Positions 14,077 through 21,782 of a DNA stretch of 28,961 nt are shown here, piece by piece. The first letter of the stretch is position 1, and each line of letters starts with the position of its first letter. The notes beneath the pieces were generated by a model, which was given only the letters and a program-made list of their open reading frames with translations, ran no database searches and had not been told where the DNA came from. The position numbers were made by a program, and so were the translations under genes. The stretch comes from CAYUPY01 sp964446595 (GTDB taxonomy: Bacteria > Patescibacteriota > Dojkabacteria > J137 > JAEUSD01), in contig CAYUPY010000011.1 in the NCBI GenBank assembly GCA_964446595.1, positions 1-28,961 of the forward strand. Direction: 5' to 3'.

Positions 14077-16671
14077 CTAGAATTCACGTAGTGAGAACTC
14101 GGAAACTTTTAACGCGTTACGGAAGTGGAATACGTGTCTTGGATCAAACATAATCACCTCTGCAGGTTGCGAAGCACTTTGATTTGGGTTCAAAATCCTT
14201 TGTAAATTCACGTTTTCAGCAAACACACTACCCCGCAAGAATAAGGCGTCATTCACAGGACCTGTTGGTGCCGGATCTGGTGAAGTAGTAAAAGCACCGT
14301 TAACAATAAACATAGCTTCAACTATGTCATGCCGTGCATTATCAGCTGTTGTTAGCCCATTGGATGCGTGTTGACCTGCGGTAATAGTCACATCTCCTTG
14401 CACAATGAAAATACAGGCATTGGAACCATTTCTAGTAAAGTTGGGATCTATTGTCAGATTCCCTTCTACAATTATTATCGCGCGTAAATTACAGATTACG
14501 CCTGAATCTATGCTCAAGTTTCCAGTGTGTCTAACATAATAGCTACTTCCTGCAGCAGCCCCATAAGCACCAGATAGGTTTGAACTAATTGTAGAAAGAC
14601 CACTATTGGCCACTGTCACATTTTGGTCCAAACTGGCAGTTGCCAATTCATACCAGCTACTATAGCCTAGGTCAACTGGCGCCACATTCTTATTGTTATA
14701 TCCAGTTACATATACCCCAGATTGTGAAGTTTTATTTAAAGGCGTAGGCAAATTAGTGTTTCCTGATATCACTTCAAACGTACCTAGATAATCTCTCCCC
14801 GCAAGAGTTAGCCCTATATCTGCTAGATTAACACTGGTATTAGGGATTTCTACGTCAACCAAGCCACCTGCCGCAGACAAAGTTTGATTAAGGCCCATAA
14901 ACCACGGATTAGGAACTACTCCCGTTGAATTATTATTAGTTACATTACATGCATTATCTCTTGCATATAAACCTAATACCATATCCTCACTTAGTGCTCC
15001 AGAAGTCACCTGATAATTTCTATTATGCACTCCGGGTGTAATCACAAAGCAATTGCCAGGATCAGGGTATGCTTTAGAATTACCGTCAAAAGCAATATCA
15101 TTCCCGGAAGTAATATCCCTGATAGTTGCAGTTGCAGGTGAAGCAAAGTAACAATAAGAACGAACTTCATCAACACTGTTATTATCACTAACTTCCCATC
15201 TCACAGAAAAATCTGTACCACTGACAAAAACCGGATCTTGGATGCTCGCTGAGGGTGGAGTCATATCTATTCTCCAGGAATCTACTTCCTGGTAAATCAG
15301 ATCGCCATCATAGCTACCTCTATCTGCCTGAGGACTATGACTGATTAAGCCTCCTGAACCATTGTCAGAGAGTACAGAGGCATACAGAGTATAGTCACCA
15401 TTTGCAAATACAGGGTTAAACTCTGTGGTAAAACGCACAGTATATGAGTTTGACCCAGATACAACCGTAGTCTGACTGCCAATATCCCTAAGTCGGGCAA
15501 TACCAGACCCAGCATTCAAATTTCCACTGGTAACTCCGCTACCAAAATGTGGTGCTGAATTAGAATTTATAATTGAATAAGTAGGACTAGAACCAAGATT
15601 TGTCACCCGCATTCCTAAATTTCTTTGGTTAGTTGGATCATGAAGGTTAGGTTCTAGAGCCTCTAAGTAAAGAAGATCGTTGTCACCATCCGAAACCCTG
15701 CCTGTATTAGGGAATGTAGCTAAATAGTCATTGGAAACTATAGCAAATCTAACCTCGGCAATATCCGTAACTCCAGGAGGAGTGTAGCTAACATTCAATT
15801 CATAACCCACTGGATTATTGATGTTGGCATCATTTGCTGTACCAGTTAATCTTCCAGACACTTGATCACCTACACTACAGTTATCTATTGTACTAGAAAC
15901 GAAGGAACCTCCGTCCAAAGTTGGCGTCGATACCGCTGGTGGCGCGGGAGTTCTAAAGGCCCAAATTTGAGATCGCGCTTTTGTACCCGAAGAGGCACTG
16001 CCATTGCTTTTTGTTACCTGCCAGCAGTACCACTGATTCCAGTCCAGGTTATCAAACCTTCGATTATTGGTAAAATTTATCCACACCCTACCTCTACCTT
16101 CAAATGTAATTGGATAGTTCCTGAGATTTGCAGGGCAATTTGATGTTGGCCAAGGGATCATAGTAATCCATTTGCGATTATCTTGAGTGGGACAGCCGAC
16201 ACCATACTCACCACTTGTAGACCACCTTAGGTTTACAGAATTATTCCCTATCGTTCGTCTGTTCGGAGGGGCAACAAGATCCACAGGAGAAGGTTGGCGG
16301 GCTCCAGGACAGGTTGTGGGAGGGGGAACAGGGGCTGGTGGCCCTGGCGGGCCTGGTGGTGTGCCACCACATGATGGGTCAGATACACATCGACATCCCC
16401 ATACTTTAATCGGCTGACACTCCCTTCCATCAACAGGGTTTTCCCTATTACATGTACATACCCTTCTTGTACCACTTGGGCAACCATTTGCCGCACACCC
16501 TTGATCTATAGTCTGACCTATAGTAGTACAATTACTTACGTCCCAGCAGGCAAAAGCACTTTGGAAATCAAAACTAATTGGAAGTATAAAGTACCCTACA
16601 AAAAAACATAGTACAAGCACAATGAACGATGTAACTCTGTGATTTTTTATTCTAAGCGTTCGTTTGAGCAT
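14077..16671 (-). CDS. Large Cys-rich secreted/surface protein, copy 1 (paralogue of 10738-13152)
   Basis: An 864-residue protein. N-terminal hydrophobic segment (about 14-36), a Cys-rich block (about 42-100), a Pro-rich hinge (GGTPPGPPGPPAPVPPP, about 101-117), a fibronectin-like region containing WNQWYCWQVTKSNGS, then CSVGDQVSGRLTGTANDANI and VRSYCYF, a β-helix-like segment (LRAIIIVEGNLTIDPNF, ACIFIVQGDVTI), AEVIMFDPRHVFHF, and the terminal EFSLREF. The order and many blocks are shared with copy 2. The start overlaps the preceding gene by 25 nt. Likely an exported surface protein; the DPRHVF-type C-terminus recalls PilX-like pilus-associated proteins, but this is inference. Confidence 0.8.
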   Translation of the reverse strand: MLKRTLRIKNHRVTSFIVLVLCFFVGYFILPISFDFQSAFACWDVSNCTTIGQTIDQGCAANGCPSGTRRVCTCNRENPVDGRECQPIKVWGCRCVSDPSCGGTPPGPPGPPAPVPPPTTCPGARQPSPVDLVAPPNRRTIGNNSVNLRWSTSGEYGVGCPTQDNRKWITMIPWPTSNCPANLRNYPITFEGRGRVWINFTNNRRFDNLDWNQWYCWQVTKSNGSASSGTKARSQIWAFRTPAPPAVSTPTLDGGSFVSSTIDNCSVGDQVSGRLTGTANDANINNPVGYELNVSYTPPGVTDIAEVRFAIVSNDYLATFPNTGRVSDGDNDLLYLEALEPNLHDPTNQRNLGMRVTNLGSSPTYSIINSNSAPHFGSGVTSGNLNAGSGIARLRDIGSQTTVVSGSNSYTVRFTTEFNPVFANGDYTLYASVLSDNGSGGLISHSPQADRGSYDGDLIYQEVDSWRIDMTPPSASIQDPVFVSGTDFSVRWEVSDNNSVDEVRSYCYFASPATATIRDITSGNDIAFDGNSKAYPDPGNCFVITPGVHNRNYQVTSGALSEDMVLGLYARDNACNVTNNNSTGVVPNPWFMGLNQTLSAAGGLVDVEIPNTSVNLADIGLTLAGRDYLGTFEVISGNTNLPTPLNKTSQSGVYVTGYNNKNVAPVDLGYSSWYELATASLDQNVTVANSGLSTISSNLSGAYGAAAGSSYYVRHTGNLSIDSGVICNLRAIIIVEGNLTIDPNFTRNGSNACIFIVQGDVTITAGQHASNGLTTADNARHDIVEAMFIVNGAFTTSPDPAPTGPVNDALFLRGSVFAENVNLQRILNPNQSASQPAEVIMFDPRHVFHFRNALKVSEFSLREF

Positions 16672-17063
16672 TGTATTCCAATTAATTCTTTAAACTGTGT
16701 ATCGAAAGATAGTTCGTATTCCAAGCAAACATCTAAAGATGAAACTTTTAGACCTGACTCTTCAACATTGTCAACCTTAAGCCTTAAAGTATCTATAGAC
16801 TCCTGAGCTTCAATAAAATCAGTGTATAAACTGCTGCTAAACTCAAATTCAAGGTTTTTGTCCAAAAGTTTAATTATTGCTTTATTCTCATACAAGATAA
16901 TTTCAGTATCAACAGTTTCAACAAATATAATAGCCATTGAGCTAGCTGCTTCTTGTGGTGCATTAACTTTTAGTGGCCCAGGCAAGGCCAATATATCCAA
17001 GCCAAAATAACCCACTAAAGTTAACCCTGCTATTATTAAGATAATATTAAAAACCGACTTCAT
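16647..17063 (-). CDS. Small single-pass membrane protein, cassette copy 1, second gene
   Basis: A 138-residue protein with an N-terminal transmembrane helix (about 5-26, FNIILIIAGLTLVGYFGL) and an acidic extracytoplasmic domain with a C-terminal Cys (IGIQCSNERLE). I recognise no family. Its ATG overlaps the end of the 163-residue gene by 17 nt, and its own end overlaps the start of the large Cys-rich protein by 25 nt. Such tight coupling suggests the three products are made in fixed proportion and may form one complex. It is the positional counterpart of the 131-residue gene in copy 2. Confidence 0.7.
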   Translation of the reverse strand: MKSVFNIILIIAGLTLVGYFGLDILALPGPLKVNAPQEAASSMAIIFVETVDTEIILYENKAIIKLLDKNLEFEFSSSLYTDFIEAQESIDTLRLKVDNVEESGLKVSSLDVCLEYELSFDTQFKELIGIQCSNERLE

Positions 17064-17538
17064 AGTTGTCTATTTCACTAGTATTCTCAATTACATAGAG
17101 CAAATAATCTACTCCTCTTTTTTCTACATCTTCAGTGATCGTCCGGAAAGTATACGCCTGGCCTCGTTGTACCTTATCAAAATTAGTCTCAAGAAATCCT
17201 GACTCTATACCGACAGTCCTGGAAACAAAAATTGCTTTCTCAAATAAACTATCTCGAAATTGTATGCGGTATTCAGGGTCCGGGATTGGGTCCTCGCCGG
17301 TAAAATTCTTTGGTCTGCTCCCGATTTCCAAAAATGGTTGTACTTCACCTTCTTTTTCTGGTTGAATGCTGACTAATATGCCTTCATAATCATCCATTCT
17401 TACTATGTCTTCTGCAAGAATGTATTGTGTAATGTCTCGCACTAACAGTTGGGGTCTTATATAGAAAACTAAGACCAACCCTATCACGAAAATAAGTACA
17501 GCAAATGCAGTAATTATGTTTTTACTAAAAAGTCTCAT
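17047..17538 (-). CDS. Small single-pass membrane protein, cassette copy 1, first gene
   Basis: A 163-residue protein with an N-terminal transmembrane helix (about 8-29, IITAFAVLIFVIGLVLVFYI) and an extracytoplasmic domain of about 130 residues ending DYLLYVIENTSEIDNYEVGF. I recognise no family. It opens the duplicated surface cassette and has its own well-spaced promoter (17551-17579), whose -35 overlaps the rnhB stop, so the cassette can be expressed apart from rnhB. The predicted leader is only about 6 nt and holds no Shine-Dalgarno. It is the positional counterpart of the 175-residue gene in copy 2. Confidence 0.7.
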   Translation of the reverse strand: MRLFSKNIITAFAVLIFVIGLVLVFYIRPQLLVRDITQYILAEDIVRMDDYEGILVSIQPEKEGEVQPFLEIGSRPKNFTGEDPIPDPEYRIQFRDSLFEKAIFVSRTVGIESGFLETNFDKVQRGQAYTFRTITEDVEKRGVDYLLYVIENTSEIDNYEVGF

Positions 17539-17550
17539 GGTAATTATTGT

Positions 17551-17579
17551 AGTATAGGGAAGACGGAAATTTTACTCAA
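17551..17579 (-). promoter_or_regulatory. Promoter of the surface-protein cassette
   Basis: On the minus strand: TTGAGT (17574-17579), a 17-bp spacer, then TATACT (17551-17556). The -35 overlaps the rnhB stop codon. The start would fall only about 6 nt before the ATG at 17538. Confidence 0.5.
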
Positions 17580-18190
17580 GCGCCAGATTGTTTTATTGGC
17601 TCGAAACTATAGCGATGATTGCCTGTAAGCGGCCCAGATTCAGCAATCTTTTTTTTGTGCAAAGCCGTCCCGTAGCCTTTATGCTTGTCGAATCCGTAGT
17701 CAGGGTATTGAGTGTGAAGTTTTAGCATCAGACTATCTCTCCCGTGTTTGGCGAGGATTGATGCTGCAGCAATGCAGTAATAAAGTCCGTCACCTTTGGG
17801 TACAAGTTCATATTCCCCATGAAGGTTGGTTGCGAACTGGCCATCAATCAAAAAATACACTTTTTTTCTGCCGTATTGGCTGGAAAAATTCGTTAGTATT
17901 TGAAAAATGGCATCCGTAATTGCTACGCCGATGCCGATGCGGTCGATTTCGACAGCGGGTTGGTAGATGACGCCGCCGTGCGGGATCAAAAGGTCATATT
18001 TTTCCGCACGGCGGCGAGGGGATAGCTTTTTAGAATCGTTAATACCTGAGAAGTGCACTTGACCGAGTTGATAAGCATAATATCCAACAGCCACAGGACC
18101 AGCCCAGGCACCACGACCGGCCTCATCTACTCCTACTACAACTTCGAAACCGCTCTCTAGGAGCTTGTTTTCGTATTTCGGGACTAGCAT
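17576..18190 (-). CDS. rnhB: Ribonuclease HII
   Basis: A 204-residue enzyme that cuts RNA in RNA-DNA hybrids and removes misincorporated ribonucleotides. Family motifs: VVVGVDEAGRGAWAGPV with catalytic D22-E23, NDSKKLS, the LIDGQ strand with D116, AAASILAKHGRD with D152, and DKHKGYGT (168-175). ATG 18190 was chosen over an in-frame TTG two codons upstream. No Shine-Dalgarno or clear promoter is seen in the 5' region. It is separated from rplS by the rplS terminator and an antitoxin relic, and is followed by the surface cassette. A 13-bp perfect G+C-rich inverted repeat lies in the codons around residues 58-73. Confidence 0.93.
   Translation of the reverse strand: MLVPKYENKLLESGFEVVVGVDEAGRGAWAGPVAVGYYAYQLGQVHFSGINDSKKLSPRRRAEKYDLLIPHGGVIYQPAVEIDRIGIGVAITDAIFQILTNFSSQYGRKKVYFLIDGQFATNLHGEYELVPKGDGLYYCIAAASILAKHGRDSLMLKLHTQYPDYGFDKHKGYGTALHKKKIAESGPLTGNHRYSFEPIKQSGA
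17971..18016 (-). repeat. Intragenic perfect inverted repeat in rnhB (13-bp arms, 20-nt loop)
   Basis: Arms at 17971-17983 (CGCCGCCGTGCGG) and 18004-18016 (CCGCACGGCGGCG) are exact reverse complements. The codons affected lie just after NDSKKLS, and the protein still aligns with the family without an obvious insertion. Confidence 0.88.
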
Positions 18191-18223
18191 ATACAAAGTA
18201 TTGCCATGTTTTTATCTTAATAA

Positions 18224-18388
18224 ACCTTAAAAAATGACACTTCCATTAACCTTCGCGTAACAAGTGAGGATATTTCTGAGCTGAAGATGATTGAAGCCGA
18301 ACAATCTCTACCCTATCAAACACTGCTTGGCTTAATTATTCATAAAAAAGCTAATAGGGGAATTACCATAAAAATAGAAAAGGCCTAA
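18224..18388 (+). pseudogene. Relic of a CopG-type antitoxin gene (C-terminal part only)
   Basis: The stretch between rplS and rnhB holds an open frame on the + strand from a stop at 18221-18223 to TAA at 18386-18388. It has no usable upstream start. Its translation includes NLRVTSEDISELKMIEAE and then QSLPYQTLLGLIIHKKA. This closely resembles the C-terminal part of CopG-family antitoxins (pattern: N-I-R-x-S-x-x-D-L-x-x-L-K ... x-P-Y-Q-T-L-x-x-x-x-x-H-K). Such antitoxins are usually 80-100 residues; about half is missing here and no toxin gene is adjacent. The end runs into the rplS terminator of the opposite strand. Most likely a decayed toxin-antitoxin remnant. An unusual non-ATG start (for example ATT at 18245) cannot be excluded. 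Confidence 0.6.
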
Positions 18389-18404
18389 TTTATTTAGGCT
18401 TTTT
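18372..18404 (-). terminator. Intrinsic terminator of rplS
   Basis: On the minus strand GCCTAA-ATAAA-TTAGGC forms a 6-bp stem (longer with the flanking A/T bases), followed by a T-rich tract. The stem includes the rplS stop codon TAA (18394-18396). The plus-strand reading also has a T-run, so it may act in both directions. Confidence 0.8.
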
Positions 18405-18852
18405 CTTCACTTTTTTCAGCCTTGGCTTCTACTGGAGCCTCTTCAGCTGGTTTTTCTTCCACTTTAGGAGCTTTAATAACACGTTGCTGAGTGGCTTTCT
18501 TACCTTCTTTAACTTTCAAGGCTTGTTTACCAATTCTTTCACGCAAGTAGTAGAGTTTAGAACGTCGTGGTTTACCGGCTCGAATTACTGTAACACTTGC
18601 TACGTTAGGAGAGTTAACTGGAAAGATCTTTTCTACACCTACACCGTAACTAATTTTGCGTACAGTGAAAGTGCGGCCTAGTCCTTTGCCCTTCATGGCG
18701 ATTACTAGCCCTTTGAATAGCTGTTTACGTTTTTTATCACCATCGCGGATTATTGTTTCTACTTCTACTGTATCACCGACCTTAAACTCTTCAACCTTAC
18801 TCTGGTCTTTGTAGAAATTAGCCGTTACTTTTGCAATTTTTTCTGTATTCAC
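18394..18852 (-). CDS. rplS: 50S ribosomal protein L19 with a C-terminal tail
   Basis: A 152-residue ribosomal protein at the 30S/50S interface. The L19 core (about 1-115) shows FKVGDTVEVETIIRDGDKKR, FKGLVIAMKGKGLGRTFTVRKISYGVGVEKIFPVNSP and RAGKPRRSKLYYLRERIGK, all classic. The last 35 or so residues form a low-complexity Ala/Glu/Lys/Pro tail not found in the usual 115-residue protein. The start is GTG; the upstream CGAGG is the nearest thing to a Shine-Dalgarno in the window but is only a few nt from the start. Promoter at 18870-18899 and terminator over its stop suggest it is expressed as a single unit. Confidence 0.95.
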   Translation of the reverse strand: MNTEKIAKVTANFYKDQSKVEEFKVGDTVEVETIIRDGDKKRKQLFKGLVIAMKGKGLGRTFTVRKISYGVGVEKIFPVNSPNVASVTVIRAGKPRRSKLYYLRERIGKQALKVKEGKKATQQRVIKAPKVEEKPAEEAPVEAKAEKSEEKA

Positions 18853-18869
18853 GCCTCGAAAATAAATAG

Positions 18870-18899
18870 ATTAAAGTCTAGAGATAATAGCACCATCAA
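18870..18899 (-). promoter_or_regulatory. Promoter of rplS
   Basis: On the minus strand: TTGATG (18894-18899), an 18-bp spacer, then TTTAAT (18870-18875). It fits in the 49-bp gap between the XRE gene and rplS. Confidence 0.4.
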
Positions 18900-18901
18900 A
18901 C

Positions 18902-19237
18902 CTATTGATCAAGGTCTAAACTACGGGCATAAGCCTTAATTTCTTCCAATTGTGACTTCACTTCTTTTAGGGCACTTTCTACTGACCTAAGTCGGGCCGA
19001 GACTTTGTATTGTTTGGGGTCGGCACCCAAAAAATAGCTCACTGGCTTCTTAAAGTATTCTGCCATTGCCATTAACTTTGACACTGGTGGTGAAATACGC
19101 CCTGATTCATAGCCACTGATAGTTTTATCAGATACGCCTAAAGCTACCCCTACCTGGAGTTGAGACTTATTCATGTCAAGCCTCGCCTGACGAATCCGCT
19201 CAGCTAGTTCAAGGTCATTTTGCTTACTGTTAGCCAT
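18902..19237 (-). CDS. XRE-family helix-turn-helix regulator
   Basis: A 111-residue DNA-binding protein. A Cro/CI-type HTH occupies about residues 12-70: LAERIRQARLDMNKSQLQVG, then ALGVSDKTISGYESGRISPP, then the family's MAEYFKKPVSYFLG end. A C-terminal helix (about 82-105) with heptad-like spacing may mediate dimerisation. It is divergent from the glycosyltransferase operon, with the 85-bp gap between them holding its own promoter, so control of that operon or of itself is plausible. It lies upstream of rplS in the same direction, but rplS has its own promoter candidate. Target operators are not identified. Confidence 0.88.
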   Translation of the reverse strand: MANSKQNDLELAERIRQARLDMNKSQLQVGVALGVSDKTISGYESGRISPPVSKLMAMAEYFKKPVSYFLGADPKQYKVSARLRSVESALKEVKSQLEEIKAYARSLDLDQ

Positions 19238-19260
19238 TTATTAAATGTAAGAATTTTGTA

Positions 19261-19288
19261 ATTATCCGATTTTAGCAAGCTATGTAAA
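19261..19288 (-). promoter_or_regulatory. Promoter of the XRE regulator
   Basis: On the minus strand: TTTACA (19283-19288), a 16-bp spacer, then GATAAT (19261-19266). The leader would be about 17 nt. In the divergent direction only a weak -10 (TAGAAT, 19308-19313) is seen for the glycosyltransferase operon, giving an almost leaderless mRNA. Confidence 0.5.
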
Positions 19289-19322
19289 ACTTTGGGTAAA
19301 TTGGTGATAGAATTATAGCGCA

Positions 19323-20564
19323 ATGAAACATTTAGGTATCGATTTAGGCTATTTACTCGATCAATATGGACATCGGGGCATTGGTAGGTATACCAGGGAA
19401 GTAGCGTCAAGGCTATTGCTTAACAGCTCCGATGAGATTTTTTGGCACATATTTGGATTCGATAGTTGGGAACAAACAGCTGCAGAGTTGAGAATAGATC
19501 CACAGCAAATTAACCAAGTTGAATTCTATAAAATAGGCGAAGCTGGGGCAAAGACCCCTCTGGAGAACCTAAATAACTTTTATAGGCGGCTGCGCCCGAA
19601 AGTTGCAAAATTGAGCGCAGCCGCCAACCTAGACTTATTTTATTCACCATATTTTGAACATGGACTCCCAGTTGGCATACCTAACCTAAAAGTAGCCGTC
19701 ACGATTCATGATGCTATCCCTGTAGTCACTGGGAATTTTTCTCAAAAGAGTAATCTGCATAACTTTGGGAAAGGATTATTCTATAAGAGTTTTTGGTATA
19801 AACAACTAGAGGCTGGTCATATTTTTACCGACAGTAATACTACAAAGCAGGATTTATTAGAACTAGGATTTCCAACTGAGAAACTAGAAACTGTATACCT
19901 GGGAATTGGGAAAGAATTCTTTGAGGCTGAAGAAAAGGGAAGTAATTTAAGCTATTTGCAACAACTGGGAATTAAAGAGCTAAATTATATACTTTACGAT
20001 AGTGGCTTAGAGGAAAATAAAAATGTTAAGCAGTTGGTTACTTTATTTAAGAGTATTCATGAATCAGAACCTGAATTAAAATTAGTAATTACAGGAAGCA
20101 GCTTTAATCAAGCTGGCGAACCACTTAATGACCTGGCTGATCATTTTGTAGAACTCTGTCTAGAAGCGGGCTTAGTTATTGGCCCTGGCAGGGAAGTTGT
20201 AACTGCGGGCAAAGTATCGGAGTCTGAATTACTGCGTTTATTTGCTTCTGCAAAAGCATATGTAAACCTATCAAACGCGGAAGGCTTCGGGCTCGGACCT
20301 CTTCAAGCAATGGCAGCCGGAGTCCCTGCTATTATCTCTGATAACCCTTGTTTTGTTGAAGTATCAGGCCCTGCAGCTCATATAGTAAGCATGGAGCAAA
20401 TTAGCAAAAATCCATCGCAAGTAGTTAGAGGCATCATTGAATTACTTCGAAATAGAGAGGAATTAGAAGTACTTACCACATCTGGACTTAAGCATGCTCC
20501 TAGATTTAATTGGGATGACACGGCAGATCAAATCGCTCGCCGACTCCAGGCCTTGATAAGTTAG
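19323..20564 (+). CDS. Glycosyltransferase, GT4-like (GT-B fold)
   Basis: A 413-residue cytoplasmic glycosyltransferase. The N-terminal half starts MKHLGIDLGYLLDQYGHRGIGRYTRE, with the acceptor-side GIGRYT loop common in group 1 enzymes, and has VAVTIHDAIPV at about 124-134. The C-terminal nucleotide-sugar domain has LYDSGLEENKNVKQLV where GRL.xEKN is usual, LVITGSS, and the donor-binding NAEGFGLGPLQAMAAGVPAI (about 318-337) with its conserved Glu. Sugar and acceptor cannot be told. It is the first of three glycosyltransferase genes spaced 4 and 2 nt apart, so an operon for a surface glycan or glycoprotein is likely. An 11-bp perfect inverted repeat lies at codons 88-101. Confidence 0.88.
   Translation: MKHLGIDLGYLLDQYGHRGIGRYTREVASRLLLNSSDEIFWHIFGFDSWEQTAAELRIDPQQINQVEFYKIGEAGAKTPLENLNNFYRRLRPKVAKLSAAANLDLFYSPYFEHGLPVGIPNLKVAVTIHDAIPVVTGNFSQKSNLHNFGKGLFYKSFWYKQLEAGHIFTDSNTTKQDLLELGFPTEKLETVYLGIGKEFFEAEEKGSNLSYLQQLGIKELNYILYDSGLEENKNVKQLVTLFKSIHESEPELKLVITGSSFNQAGEPLNDLADHFVELCLEAGLVIGPGREVVTAGKVSESELLRLFASAKAYVNLSNAEGFGLGPLQAMAAGVPAIISDNPCFVEVSGPAAHIVSMEQISKNPSQVVRGIIELLRNREELEVLTTSGLKHAPRFNWDDTADQIARRLQALIS
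19585..19625 (+). repeat. Intragenic perfect inverted repeat in the first glycosyltransferase gene (11-bp arms, 19-nt loop)
   Basis: Arms at 19585-19595 (GGCGGCTGCGC) and 19615-19625 (GCGCAGCCGCC) are exact reverse complements. Confidence 0.87.
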
Positions 20565-20568
20565 CTTT

Positions 20569-21780
20569 ATGCATATTGGATATATTATCGCCCGTTTTTA
20601 TCCTTTTAAAGGTGGTGCTGAGCAAAATTGTTGGCAACTTGCTACCCGATCCGCAGCTCAAGGCCACCAGGTGACAGTGTTGACAAGCGATGCTTCTCCA
20701 ACAGCAGAACGCCTCCAGTTAGATGAACATATCTCAGGAATAAGAATTTTGAGGGCAAAGGCTTGGAATAAACAGCTAAACCTTGGATTCTACCCTGCTT
20801 TGTTGCCGCAAATTCTAAAAGTAGATGCTGACGTGATCCATGTGTGTAATGGCGCCGGATTTATATGGCGGGATTTCTGCTTGTTCTGGAAGCGGATATT
20901 CAGCCCCAAAACTTGCTTTATTATTACCCCACATGGACCATTTTTAGTTACACCTAATACCCACGATGGGGTAAAAGCTCTAATGGCTCGAATTGCTAAA
21001 TTGCTACTAAAACCATATTTTACACTTTTGTGGAGCAGGCTTTTTGATTGGGTAATTGCGGTTAATCCTAAGCAAGAAAAATGGCTAACAAAAGATTTAG
21101 GGTTTAAAAAGAAGAAAATAATTGTAATCCCTAATGGTATCGATTCTAATTTACTGCAAGATAAACTACCTGCCCGTAAGTACGGAAAGCTGGCTGCAGA
21201 CGATAAGGAGTCTACGCTTACGCTTGGCTACGTGGGCCGAATGGAAAAATATAAGGGTCTTCACAAAGTGCTGATGGCGATTTCTAAGTCAGGTTTGGAA
21301 AAGGTTAAGTTTGTAATTATGGGTAGCGGTATATATGAGCAGGAACTGCTCCAACTTATATCCAATTTCAAACTGGAATCTCAAGTAGAAGTTGTGATTA
21401 ACCCAAGTGACCGGAAACGTGATCAGCTAATGACTGATGAGATAGATTGTATGGTCTTATTAAGTGATTGGGAGGCAACAGGCATAGTTCTATTAGAGGG
21501 GATGGCCAAGGGTTGCTTTATTATTACAAATACAAATAACGAAGCAGCTTCAACAATAGTGGCTAATGGTAAGAATGGTTATATTATTGATGCTACAGCA
21601 GGGAATAATAGTGAAGTTAACCAGTTGATGACAATTCTGGTAGACTTAGTTGGAAAACACGATCGTGTACTAGCACTCCAGGCTGCGGCGCTGGAAAGCG
21701 CCGCAGCCTGGACCTGGGATTCCATTTTTTCAACATATCTAAACCTGCTAGACTCTGTCAGACCTGAACAACATAAATAA
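20569..21780 (+). CDS. Glycosyltransferase family 4
   Basis: A 403-residue GT-B enzyme with clear GT4 motifs: MHIGYIIARFYPFKGGAEQN at the start (the KGGAE donor-site loop), ITPHGPF at about 119-125, VIPNGID (187-192), GYVGRMEKYKGLHKVL (220-235), FVIMGSG, and the donor-binding DWEATGIVLLEGMAKG (300-315) with two conserved Glu. It transfers a sugar from a nucleotide-sugar donor; the sugar is unknown. It lies 4 nt after the first glycosyltransferase gene and 2 nt before the third. Near its 3' end is the longest perfect hairpin of the window (16-bp stem), encoding an Ala-rich stretch. Confidence 0.9.
   Translation: MHIGYIIARFYPFKGGAEQNCWQLATRSAAQGHQVTVLTSDASPTAERLQLDEHISGIRILRAKAWNKQLNLGFYPALLPQILKVDADVIHVCNGAGFIWRDFCLFWKRIFSPKTCFIITPHGPFLVTPNTHDGVKALMARIAKLLLKPYFTLLWSRLFDWVIAVNPKQEKWLTKDLGFKKKKIIVIPNGIDSNLLQDKLPARKYGKLAADDKESTLTLGYVGRMEKYKGLHKVLMAISKSGLEKVKFVIMGSGIYEQELLQLISNFKLESQVEVVINPSDRKRDQLMTDEIDCMVLLSDWEATGIVLLEGMAKGCFIITNTNNEAASTIVANGKNGYIIDATAGNNSEVNQLMTILVDLVGKHDRVLALQAAALESAAAWTWDSIFSTYLNLLDSVRPEQHK
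21677..21712 (+). repeat. Intragenic perfect hairpin in the GT4 gene (16-bp arms, GGAA loop)
   Basis: Arms at 21677-21692 (TCCAGGCTGCGGCGCT) and 21697-21712, exact reverse complements with a GNRA-type GGAA tetraloop. It is very G+C-rich compared with its surroundings. No T-run follows, so it is not an intrinsic terminator. It lies about 70 nt before the stop codon. Confidence 0.92.
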
Positions 21781-21782
21781 CT

